DNA from: Planktothrix rubescens CCAP 1459/22
GTDB taxonomy: Bacteria > Cyanobacteriota > Cyanobacteriia > Cyanobacteriales > Microcoleaceae
Direction of reading: 5' to 3'
DNA length: 64,000 bases
Assembly: GCA_904830895.1 (NCBI GenBank)
Contig: LR882958.1
Span: forward strand, 2,908,001 to 2,972,000
Part shown: positions 36,408 through 44,420 of the stretch, one piece after another
How the letters are laid out: each line of letters begins with the position of its first letter
How positions within the stretch are numbered: the first letter of the stretch is position 1
Program-made: the position numbers and the translations under genes
The notes under the pieces: generated by a model
The model's input: the letters and a program-made list of their open reading frames with translations, nothing else
What the model was told of the DNA's origin: nothing
Databases searched by the model: none

Positions 36408-37631
36408 TTATTTAGCTTCAATCCAAATTTTCATCCCTTCAATTCTTAACCCTTGACCCTTGGTGCCGCAGTATTCGCCGTTAGTGCAAACGGGAACATC
36501 CCCTTTATTTTGGATGTGGGCGGTATAAAAAACCGTGTAGTTAGGGGCTTGAGGGCCGATCAATTCAATAGCTAATCCTTCGATTTGTCGGTTTTTGCCA
36601 CGCTCTCCCACCAGTTGACCTTCGGGAGTTAGGGGTGTGTCACCAATGGCTGCAATATGAGCCATATAGCGCAAACTTAAACCCGCAATAGCTGGATCAA
36701 TATTAATTTGAAAGGCTTCTAAACGCCGTCCCTGTCCCCGAGTTCCGGCGTATTCCCTGGCGGCAAAAGTGCGATCGCCTAATCCCTGTAAATGGACTAA
36801 AATCTTTAAGTTAATATTAGAAAGAGTCGCTTTTTCTTGAGTTTTACCTACTAGGGGAGCATTGCCAAAAAAGATATTTTTACCATCAATAGTTGGCGGT
36901 AATTTCGTAACATCAATACTGGGAACAATAATTAATTCCGGGCCTCGAGATCCTTGAGGTTCATCCAAAATTACAATATCAGGAATTGGAGGTTTCGGAG
37001 CAGTAACAGCAGAAACAACAGTGGTTTTAACGGTAAAATTAATTTTTACCCTAGAAATTGCCACACCCAAAGATTTACCAAAGGCGCTAGTAATTTGTTC
37101 TTCTAAAATCGCCCATTGATTATCGTCTAAACTGTCTTGTTTTTCGACTAAATTAACTAAGGCTACCAAGGGATGATTTCCGGTTGCTAAGGCTTCCGCC
37201 CCGGAATGCAGTTGGTTAGTTTGTTGAGAAATTGCGGTTTGCAATTCCCGCGCCTGATTTTGAGCCGTTTGTAAGGGGGGAAAATCTTTTTGTTCGTTGT
37301 GGGTTAGGGATAGGACTCGCTCTAAAATTTGTAACGCCTGTTGGTGCGTCTTTTGATGGGTTGGAGCAGGTTTTAGATTTGGCAATAAATTCTCTAACTG
37401 TTGTACAGAAGTGGCTTGGCTGGCCGTTGGCTGTCCTTGGCCCAGTAGTGTTTTTTGAATATTGCTAAAGTCTTGAGAGTAGGCTATCAGTTCATCGACT
37501 AAGGTTTTGGCCGCCGGAGTTCCTGCGGTTTTGAGTTTTTGTGCGGTTTCAGCCAGACGGTTGCCTAAATCGGGATAGCGTTGGGATAGGGCACTGAGTT
37601 GTTGTTTTAAGATTTCGTGAGTCTGTTCCAT
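36408..37631 (-). CDS. Protein with three ChW-like repeats
   Basis: This 407-residue protein has no clear signal peptide. Its N-terminal 150 residues are helical and probably coiled coil (LSQRYPDLGNRLAETAQKLK onward). The C-terminal third has three repeats of the form H(L/I)x..GD....(E)..GT(R)GQG.RIEG..I, at about 275-315, 322-358 and 371-405. Examples are AGTRGQGRRLEAFQI, VGERGKNRQIEGLAI and CGTKGQGLRIEGMKI. This is the clostridial hydrophobic W (ChW) type, with the tryptophan mostly replaced. ChW repeats elsewhere occur in surface proteins. Its function is unknown. Confidence 0.65.
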   Translation of the reverse strand: MEQTHEILKQQLSALSQRYPDLGNRLAETAQKLKTAGTPAAKTLVDELIAYSQDFSNIQKTLLGQGQPTASQATSVQQLENLLPNLKPAPTHQKTHQQALQILERVLSLTHNEQKDFPPLQTAQNQARELQTAISQQTNQLHSGAEALATGNHPLVALVNLVEKQDSLDDNQWAILEEQITSAFGKSLGVAISRVKINFTVKTTVVSAVTAPKPPIPDIVILDEPQGSRGPELIIVPSIDVTKLPPTIDGKNIFFGNAPLVGKTQEKATLSNINLKILVHLQGLGDRTFAAREYAGTRGQGRRLEAFQINIDPAIAGLSLRYMAHIAAIGDTPLTPEGQLVGERGKNRQIEGLAIELIGPQAPNYTVFYTAHIQNKGDVPVCTNGEYCGTKGQGLRIEGMKIWIEAK

Positions 37632-37863
37632 AAATAATAATCCTCCTAGTTCACAAAAAAAATGGGTCTAAAGCCACTCGGTTATCCTTGGGCTTTTTGT
37701 TATTGATATTTATTGTATGATACCATCCAATTAAGTTAAATTCTGGTAAAATCTTATTATTATAAACTCCCTTAGCTGGGGTGTAAAAAATTATTTAACA
37801 ACACTTGGTAAGTTATGTTTGAATTTGTTAAAATAAAAGCGATCGCTCATCAATGATACCGTT

Positions 37864-38505
37864 ATGAGTCCTGTGCACACTTTACTCCCGACCGATACCT
37901 GGGTAACAGCAACCTGGGATGAATACCTGACCGCATTGGATGATCCCATCTATTCTAACGCCAGAGGTTACTATTTTAATGGACGCATGAGGTTAGAAAT
38001 GTCACCCCTAGGAAATCCCCATTCTCGTGATCATTTTATTATTTCTTTGGCCATTGGTTTATTTGCCAGTCTGCGAGGCATTGATTTAGATGGCCATGAT
38101 AACTGCACCTACCGTAAAACAGGTTTTGACGAAGCCCAACCCGATGCTTCTTTTTATATTGGTGAGAATGCAGAAATTATCCCTTGGGAAACCACAATTA
38201 TTGATTTAGATCAGTTTCCCGCGCCTGATTTAGTCATAGAAGTTGCCTATTCTTCATTAGCAGATGATAAAGGGGAAAAACGGTTACTTTATGAATCTTT
38301 AGGGGTACAAGAATATTGGATTATTGATGTTCAAGCGGTTAAATTAATTGCGTTTGAGGTTAAAAATCAAGGTAGTTATAGAATTAAACAATCTCAAGTT
38401 TTACCTGGGTTACAAATGGGGATATTAGAGGAAGCATTTCGTCGTAGTCGTCAAACCAATCATGGGAAAGTTAGTGCTTGGTTGTTATCGGAATTTCAAG
38501 GTTAG
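37864..38505 (+). CDS. Uma2 family endonuclease (DUF820)
   Basis: This 213-residue member of the very abundant cyanobacterial Uma2/DUF820 family has a PD-(D/E)xK-like fold. Visible are DEAQPDASFYIG, the APDLVIEVAYSS core with the Asp and Glu, and KRLLYESLGVQEYWIIDV with the Lys and YW motif. It is predicted to be a nuclease; the biological role of the family is unclear. It stands at the left edge of the defence-like island. Confidence 0.85.
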   Translation: MSPVHTLLPTDTWVTATWDEYLTALDDPIYSNARGYYFNGRMRLEMSPLGNPHSRDHFIISLAIGLFASLRGIDLDGHDNCTYRKTGFDEAQPDASFYIGENAEIIPWETTIIDLDQFPAPDLVIEVAYSSLADDKGEKRLLYESLGVQEYWIIDVQAVKLIAFEVKNQGSYRIKQSQVLPGLQMGILEEAFRRSRQTNHGKVSAWLLSEFQG

Positions 38506-38565
38506 TTATTACAACTTTAACTAACCATACCAAAGATAAATTAAAAATCAGAGGAAAGTAGCCCA

Positions 38566-39690
38566 ATGAAAGATACAGATGATATCTATACTGAAATAAT
38601 TGATCAAAATTCTCCATATTTAGAGACTGTAATCAATTTAGGTGATGCAAATAAAAAAACATTGAGTTTTTTTAAAAGAGGCGCATTTATTGAGCACGCT
38701 GTCCAAAAGAAGATCATTGTTGCTGTTTCGTCAGAAAAAGAATGTATTGGTTATCTTTTATATGCTACTTCAAAAATGTATAATCGAGTTACGATTGTTC
38801 ATTTGTGTATTAGTAAAAGCTGGCGAAAAAAAGGAATCCCTCAAAAATTAGTTGATCATTTAAAAAAAATCACTGATAAACAATATGAAGGTATCGGTTT
38901 AACTTGTCGCAGAGACTTTAATTTAGATCAGTTTTGGCAAAAGTTAGGTTTTCTCCCTCGGTTTGATAAAGCTGCGAAAACAGAAGGAAAAGAAAACACA
39001 TATTGGTGGTTTGATTACGGACATCCTAATTTACTATCCATACTAAACGAAACCAATAGAGAATCTAAATTATCTGTTGTTATAGATGCACCAATCTTTT
39101 TTGAAATAGCTGAAGAACAAGATAATCCAGAAAATGAAGATTCAAAATCTCTTATGTCAGATTGGTTGCAATTAGAATTAGATTTGTCTTTGGTTGATGA
39201 AATCAGGAATCAAATAAATAATATTACTAATTCTGAACAAAGAAAAAAATTGATGACTTTTCATACACATTTTAGTTTACTTGATATCAGTCAGAAAAAT
39301 AATGAAACTCAAAATGAATTGGAGATTTTTTTAAAAAGTAAAAATATTGATTTGGATAAATACAATTTATGTTATCTTCAAAAGATATTGGCTTCTGAAA
39401 CTTATGTTTTTGTCACCAAAAATCAGCAAATATTAAACTTCAAAGATGAATTTTATGATCAATTTAAACTATCTATTATTTCTCCTTTAGAATTGATTTT
39501 TCAAATAGATGAGATTCGGAGCAAAACAGAGTATCAACCTATTCGTATGGCAGGAATATCAATTACAAAAGTTCCTGTTCACTGGGGAGAAGAAGATTTA
39601 CAAACAATATTTTTATCAAAAGCAAACAAAGAAAAGAAAGCAGAGTTTATGATGATAACCCTATTGCTGATACTATTATTAGCCATTTGA
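38566..39690 (+). CDS. GNAT acetyltransferase-PIN domain protein, N-terminal part of a frame-broken gene
   Basis: This frame of 374 residues has an N-terminal GNAT acetyltransferase domain (about 1-150, with VTIVHLCISKSWRKKGIPQK as the acetyl-CoA region). A PIN-like nuclease domain runs from about 166 (LSVVIDAPIFFEIAE) to 300, with acidic residues at VTKNQQILNFKDEF. The end (EFMMITLLLILLLAI) is unlike the rest. The next frame, read upstream of its nominal start, continues sensibly as DNPIADTIISHLIYNSILDN. The two frames are therefore probably one gene broken by a one-base shift between about 39610 and 39655. AGAGGAAAG precedes the start. A toxin or effector role is inferred from the domains. 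Confidence 0.7.
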   Translation: MKDTDDIYTEIIDQNSPYLETVINLGDANKKTLSFFKRGAFIEHAVQKKIIVAVSSEKECIGYLLYATSKMYNRVTIVHLCISKSWRKKGIPQKLVDHLKKITDKQYEGIGLTCRRDFNLDQFWQKLGFLPRFDKAAKTEGKENTYWWFDYGHPNLLSILNETNRESKLSVVIDAPIFFEIAEEQDNPENEDSKSLMSDWLQLELDLSLVDEIRNQINNITNSEQRKKLMTFHTHFSLLDISQKNNETQNELEIFLKSKNIDLDKYNLCYLQKILASETYVFVTKNQQILNFKDEFYDQFKLSIISPLELIFQIDEIRSKTEYQPIRMAGISITKVPVHWGEEDLQTIFLSKANKEKKAEFMMITLLLILLLAI

Positions 39691-40556
39691 TTTATAATTC
39701 TATCCTTGATAACCTTAAAGAAGGGCGGAATTTTACGAGGATTACAGATTCTTGCCTATCCGAAAAAACTACTAAAGCTATTAAAAAAGATTCTACTTTT
39801 ATACAAGTCTCTAACGGTTGGTTAAGAGCTAATCTATTTATAGCTGATACAGCTTTACAGTTATCTGATCACTTAAATATAATTGCTCAAACATCTTCAG
39901 AAGATTTTAATTTCTGTGTTAAGATTGCCAATTTACTATCATCTGATAATATACTTCAAGAAACAAAGACCCTATTTGAAATAGAAAAACTCCTTTTTCC
40001 AGCTAAAATTTTTGATGCTGATATTCATACATTTATTATTCCTATTAAACCTGAATGGGCGAAAAATTTATTTGATTATAATTTGGCAAATCAAGCCTTA
40101 TTTGGTGCTAGTAAAATTGACTTAGCTCTTAATACAGAAGCTGTTTATTATAAATCTAAATCTGCTCCTAAAACTCTTAAACCAGGAGTTTCAGGAAGAA
40201 TTATATGGTATGTAAGTAAAGATAAAGATAAAGGTTATCAGGATATAAGCTCTATTCGTGCTGTATCTCGTCTTGATGAAGTAGTATTAGGAAAACCTCA
40301 AGAACTATTTCGTAGATTTCAAAATTTAGGTATATATCAATGGAATGATGTGTTAGATGTAGCTGGCGGAGATCCTGAAAAAGAAATTATGGCAATTAAA
40401 TTTAGTCATACAGAACTACTGAAATTACCTATTCCATTAAATGAGGTTCAAGAAGTTTTAGAGAATAAATTTACAATGCAGTCTCCGTACTATGTTTCTA
40501 AGGAAAAGTTTGCTATACTATATTGCCGAGGAAATCAATTAAACACTAAAGAATAA
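39687..40556 (+). CDS. C-terminal part of the GNAT-PIN gene (EVE/ASCH-like end)
   Basis: This 289-residue frame begins at a TTG that is not a real start: upstream codons in the same frame read on as protein-like sequence to about 39650. It contains a middle region (LRANLFIADTALQLSDHLNI, FPAKIFDADIHTFIIPIKPE) and a C-terminal part, SGRIIWYVSKDKDKGY, with RLDEVVLGKPQELFRRFQNL and EIMAIKFSHTELL. The latter resembles small-molecule or RNA-binding ASCH/EVE-type folds, though weakly. It overlaps the ASCH gene start by one base (TAATG), showing translational coupling. Confidence 0.65.
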   Translation: MIYNSILDNLKEGRNFTRITDSCLSEKTTKAIKKDSTFIQVSNGWLRANLFIADTALQLSDHLNIIAQTSSEDFNFCVKIANLLSSDNILQETKTLFEIEKLLFPAKIFDADIHTFIIPIKPEWAKNLFDYNLANQALFGASKIDLALNTEAVYYKSKSAPKTLKPGVSGRIIWYVSKDKDKGYQDISSIRAVSRLDEVVLGKPQELFRRFQNLGIYQWNDVLDVAGGDPEKEIMAIKFSHTELLKLPIPLNEVQEVLENKFTMQSPYYVSKEKFAILYCRGNQLNTKE

Positions 40557-41020
40557 TGCCAAATAATATATTGTTACTTTCAATAAAGCCAGAATATGCC
40601 GATAAAATTTTAGCGGGTAAAAAAACCGTAGAACTGCGTCGAGTTCGTACCCGTCTTGAAGCGGGAGATTTAGTTTTGGTATATGTTACATCTCCTCAGC
40701 AAAATTTAGTTGCTTCTTTAGAAGTAGAACGGGTAATTACAGAAAATTTACCTCAAAAAAAGAAATATTTCTGGGAACAGGTCAAAGATAAAGCGGGGAT
40801 TACAGATCAAGATTTTAAACAGTATTATCAAGGTGCATCATTAGGTGTTGCTATTTTTTTTAGTAGTATCAATATCTTTGATAAACCTATTGAGTTAACC
40901 ACTCTTAAAAAAAAATTACCGACAATAAATCCTCCTCAAAGTTATCGTTATATTACAGATTATGAATTTAAAGTAATTACTAATCTTGCAGATAACCCCA
41001 TCTTAAAAATAACAAACTGA
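40556..41020 (+). CDS. ASCH domain protein
   Basis: This 154-residue protein opens with the ASCH core LLLSIKPEYADKILAGKKTVELRR (here SIKPEYADKILAGKKTVELR), then GDLVLVYVTSPQQNLVASLE. ASCH domains bind RNA or modified nucleotides, and some act as nucleases or amidohydrolases on modified bases. Its start ATG overlaps the preceding stop, so it belongs to the same operon as the GNAT-PIN gene. It lies 23 bp before the McrB-like gene. Confidence 0.85.
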   Translation: MPNNILLLSIKPEYADKILAGKKTVELRRVRTRLEAGDLVLVYVTSPQQNLVASLEVERVITENLPQKKKYFWEQVKDKAGITDQDFKQYYQGASLGVAIFFSSINIFDKPIELTTLKKKLPTINPPQSYRYITDYEFKVITNLADNPILKITN

Positions 41021-41043
41021 CCTCAATCAAATTTAAACTAAAT

Positions 41044-42678
41044 ATGAGTAATATTCAAGATCAATTTACTGAATTATTTTTAGAATTTATAGACTCCTAT
41101 CCTTATTCTGGGGATGGTTTAAGACATATAGCAGCATACAACCAACAGCGTCAACAAGGTTGTCGAAATTTTAAAGCGATTATTTCTGCGGCTGATGCGG
41201 GAGAAGATGTAACTGATTCTATATTATTACAACTACTTCCCTATACTGATTCTTCTGCTAACCGGGAAAGAGGAGCATGGATACATATTGCACCTGCGCT
41301 TGCTACAGATGTTAGAAATAAATATTCAAAATGGACAAAAGCAGAACAATGGCCTGATATTGCTCAAGCAATTCTTAATTTTGTTCGTTATTGTAATGAT
41401 CACCCAAATAAACTTATTAATGCTTGCAATAATTTTTCTAATTCACCTTACTCTAAAGGGTTCCAGTCTGGGATAATTTCCCCAATTCTGAATGCACTTC
41501 GACCCGATAATTTTATTTTGATTAATAATAAATCAAGAATAGTTATTAACTATTTTGCTCAAACTTCTTATACTCAGAAGTTAATTGATTATCCATATAT
41601 TAATAAGACAGGAATAAAACTTATCAAAAATCTCGCTCCCGAAATGCGTCAGCCCGGTAGACCTGCTTTACGAGATGATGATCTGTTTGATATGTTTTCT
41701 CATTGGTTAGTAGCTGTTAAAAAATATTTTAATTCTCTTGAACTCCCATTATTGAATGAAATTATGACTGATATTAAATTAGATATTGAAGAAGAAAACT
41801 TACAACCTGAATATACTTTAGATCAATGTTCTAAAGAAACAGGAATTAATGAAACTGAACTTCTCAGATGGATAAACAATATTAACCGCAAAGGACAAAT
41901 TATTTTACAAGGGCCACCGGGAACCGGAAAAACCTTTATTGCAAAAAAATTAGCTGAACATTTAACTAGAGGTAAAGATGGTTTTTCAGAAATAATTCAA
42001 TTTCATCCTTCCTATAGTTATGAAGACTTTATTCAAGGGATACGTCCTCGGACTGAAAACGGACAATTAACTTATGATCTCGTCCCTGGTCGGTTTTTAG
42101 AATTTTGTAAAAAAGCCGAATCTTATGATGATATTTGTGTTTTGATTATTGATGAAATCAATCGGGCAAATTTATCTAATGTGTTTGGGGAATTAATGTA
42201 TTTATTAGAATATCGAGATCAAGAAATCTGTTTAGCGGGTAGTAATGAATCTTTTAAGATTCCTGAAAATGTTAGAATTATTGGAACTATGAACACAGCA
42301 GATCGTTCCATTGCGTTAGTTGATCATGCGTTGCGTCGTCGTTTTGCTTTTATTAAAATTGCTCCAAATTATACAATTTTAAAACGTTATTATAAAGACG
42401 ATGAAATTAACTTTTTAATAGATCAATTAATTCAAGTTCTTCAAGACATCAATAAAATGATTAATGATCCGAATTATGAAATCGGGATATCCTTCTTTAT
42501 GATACCGAATATTGAGCATAATATTCAGGATATCTGGGAAATGGAAATCGAGCCCTATTTAGAAGAATATTTTTATAATGCACTGGATAAAATAGAACAA
42601 TTTCGGTGGAATCAGGTTAAAGTTAAACTGGATTTTGATTTTTTAAATGAAGATGAGGATGCTTATGATGATTTCTGA
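41044..42678 (+). CDS. McrB-like AAA+ ATPase
   Basis: This 544-residue protein pairs with the McrC-like nuclease downstream. The N-terminal 240 residues are not the E. coli McrB base-recognition domain and resemble nothing I can name (YPYSGDGLRHIAAYNQQRQQ onward). The AAA+ motor has Walker A GPPGTGKTF (about 290-298), the McrB-type HPSYSYEDFIQGIRP, Walker B VLIIDEINRAN (about 364) and NTADRSIALVDHALRRRF. The 3' end is duplicated: bases 42501-42631 recur at 42677-42807, and the stop used here comes from the segment between the copies. McrBC systems restrict DNA with modified bases. Confidence 0.88.
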   Translation: MSNIQDQFTELFLEFIDSYPYSGDGLRHIAAYNQQRQQGCRNFKAIISAADAGEDVTDSILLQLLPYTDSSANRERGAWIHIAPALATDVRNKYSKWTKAEQWPDIAQAILNFVRYCNDHPNKLINACNNFSNSPYSKGFQSGIISPILNALRPDNFILINNKSRIVINYFAQTSYTQKLIDYPYINKTGIKLIKNLAPEMRQPGRPALRDDDLFDMFSHWLVAVKKYFNSLELPLLNEIMTDIKLDIEEENLQPEYTLDQCSKETGINETELLRWINNINRKGQIILQGPPGTGKTFIAKKLAEHLTRGKDGFSEIIQFHPSYSYEDFIQGIRPRTENGQLTYDLVPGRFLEFCKKAESYDDICVLIIDEINRANLSNVFGELMYLLEYRDQEICLAGSNESFKIPENVRIIGTMNTADRSIALVDHALRRRFAFIKIAPNYTILKRYYKDDEINFLIDQLIQVLQDINKMINDPNYEIGISFFMIPNIEHNIQDIWEMEIEPYLEEYFYNALDKIEQFRWNQVKVKLDFDFLNEDEDAYDDF

Positions 42679-42833
42679 TACCCAATATTGAGGATAATCT
42701 TCAAGATATCTGGGAAATGGAAATCGAACCCTATTTAGAAGAATATTTTTATAATGCACTGGATAAAATAGATCAATTTCGATGGAATCAGGTTAAAATT
42801 AAACTGGGTTTAAATGCTGATGAAAATAATTGA
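42677..42833 (+). pseudogene. Duplicated 3' end of the McrB-like gene
   Basis: Bases 42677-42807 match 42501-42631 with eight mismatches in 131. This second copy is in another frame (offset 176). It reads IPNIEDNLQDIWEMEIEPYL to KIKLGLNADENN and stops at 42831-42833, overlapping the mcrC start at 42820. It looks like the original gene end, stranded by duplication or recombination with a paralogue. Confidence 0.8.
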
Positions 42834-44022
42834 ACTGATAGAATATAAACCTAAATTCTTTAAACTAGAGGAATTAGAAGAAGCGATCGCAGATCTCATT
42901 TATCATAAATATTCTAAAGATTCTAAATATATTGAGATTGAGTATCCATCCCCGAAAACCCAGAAACAATATAAACTCACCGCTAAAAGTTATGTGGGTT
43001 TCATTCCGTTAACGCCTGATATTCAGATTTTCCTAAAACCTAAAGTTCCCATTGCTAATTTATTTAGGATGTTGGAATATACTTATGATCTCAAAAGTTT
43101 TCAACTGCTAGACGGATCTGTTCATTGTGATACTATCCCAGAATTTTATAATAGATTAGCTGATATTTTAATACAAAAAATATTAGCACAAAGCCGCAAA
43201 GGATTTTATAGAACTTATGTTAAAAATACTGAACTTTTACCTTATGTTCGGGGAAAAGTTGATTTTAAATATCAGTTTAAACATCCTGGGACAGTTAAAC
43301 TCAATTGCGAATATAATCAGTATACGGCTGATATTGAAGATAATCAAATCTTGTTATGGACATTATATATTATTGGTCGCAGTGGGTTATGTTCAGAACA
43401 GCTATCAACAACCGTTAGAAAAGCCTATCATACCTTACAAGGTTTAGCGACTCAACGACCTTTTAAGGGGGATGATTGTATTAATAGATCCTATAATAGA
43501 TTAAATCAAGATTATCAGACTTTACACAGTTTATGTCGATTTTTCTTAGATAATTGTGGGGTAGCGCATCAAGTCGGAAATTATCAGATGTTTCCTTTTT
43601 TAGTTAGAACTGATATACTCTATGAAAAATTTGTTTATGCTTGGTTAAAATCCCATCTTCCCGCTAATTTTGAAATTAAAGATCAAGAAAGTGTTAATTT
43701 TTGTAAAATTGTAGACTCTAAGATTGATTTAGTTATTTATGATAAAAATACAAAGCAAGTTATCTTTATTCTCGATACTAAATATAAAATTCCTGATTCT
43801 AAACCGTCAAATCAAGACATTTATCAAGCGATCGCCTATGCTACTTTAAAAAATAGCCAAAATGCTATTTTAGTTTATCCAAAACCTTTAAATCAACCTC
43901 TAAATGGTCTATTTCCTAATAGTTCAATCCGTTTACAGAGTCTCACCTTTTCTTTAGAAGATGATTTAGAACAGTCTGGTCAAAGGTTTTTAAAAGCATT
44001 GTTAAATCAGTACAATAATTAA
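42820..44022 (+). CDS. mcrC: McrC family 5-methylcytosine restriction component
   Basis: This nuclease subunit is driven by the McrB-like AAA+ ring. The 400 residues have the McrC N-terminal region (ELIEYKPKFFKLEELEEAIA) and a middle domain (YVRGKVDFKYQFKHP, LLPYVRGKV). The PD-(D/E)xK site has the acidic residue in SKIDLVIYDKNTKQ and the catalytic LDTKYK about 18 residues on (about 303-325). The start may be ATG 42814 or 42820, both inside the stranded second copy of the mcrB tail. Complete and probably active if expressed. Confidence 0.9.
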   Translation: MKIIELIEYKPKFFKLEELEEAIADLIYHKYSKDSKYIEIEYPSPKTQKQYKLTAKSYVGFIPLTPDIQIFLKPKVPIANLFRMLEYTYDLKSFQLLDGSVHCDTIPEFYNRLADILIQKILAQSRKGFYRTYVKNTELLPYVRGKVDFKYQFKHPGTVKLNCEYNQYTADIEDNQILLWTLYIIGRSGLCSEQLSTTVRKAYHTLQGLATQRPFKGDDCINRSYNRLNQDYQTLHSLCRFFLDNCGVAHQVGNYQMFPFLVRTDILYEKFVYAWLKSHLPANFEIKDQESVNFCKIVDSKIDLVIYDKNTKQVIFILDTKYKIPDSKPSNQDIYQAIAYATLKNSQNAILVYPKPLNQPLNGLFPNSSIRLQSLTFSLEDDLEQSGQRFLKALLNQYNN

Positions 44023-44026
44023 TAAA

Positions 44027-44215
44027 ATGCTACCTAATTTGATTAATACAGAAGCAGAAAATGAACAATTTTTAGCTATTGTGGAAGCACTCTTAGCTTG
44101 TCCTAGTCTAACTCCTGAACAGGAGATATTGCTAGAACTTTTAGTTAAATTAATTGAAGATTTTGAAGAAAAACATTATGGGTTGAATGCTTCAACTCCA
44201 CAGTCTAAAGTGTAA
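44027..44215 (+). pseudogene. Truncated HigA-type antitoxin
   Basis: These 62 residues match only the N-terminal helical part of cyanobacterial HigA-like antitoxins (INTEAENEQFLAIVEALL, LTPEQEILLELLVKLIEDFE, ending LNASTPQSKV). The helix-turn-helix domain that should follow is absent, and the DNA downstream does not encode it. No HigB toxin gene is adjacent. It starts 4 bp after mcrC. Confidence 0.65.
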
Positions 44216-44276
44216 AAACTTACACATCCAAGGGTAGATATCTGCCATAGCACTTCTCTATCGTTTTATTCCTTAA

Positions 44277-44403
44277 GCAGTGCGAGTGTCCTCACTCGCT
44301 AGTTATTATTCTAATTATTATTCTGTTTATTATTTTGTTTATTATTCCACTGTTTATTATTCCACTGTTTATTATTCTAGCCAGCGAGGACGCTGGCACT
44401 GCT
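44277..44403. repeat. Inverted repeats flanking an AT-rich tandem array
   Basis: An arm at 44277-44303 (AGCAGTGCGAGTGTCCTCAC then TCGCTAG) and one at 44377-44403 are imperfect inverse complements (about 22 of 27 positions). They enclose a degenerate TTATTATTC/TGTTTATTATTCCAC tandem array. It has the look of a small non-coding repeat element; no gene is inside. Confidence 0.6.
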
Positions 44404-44420
44404 ATTAAATTGAATTAATA

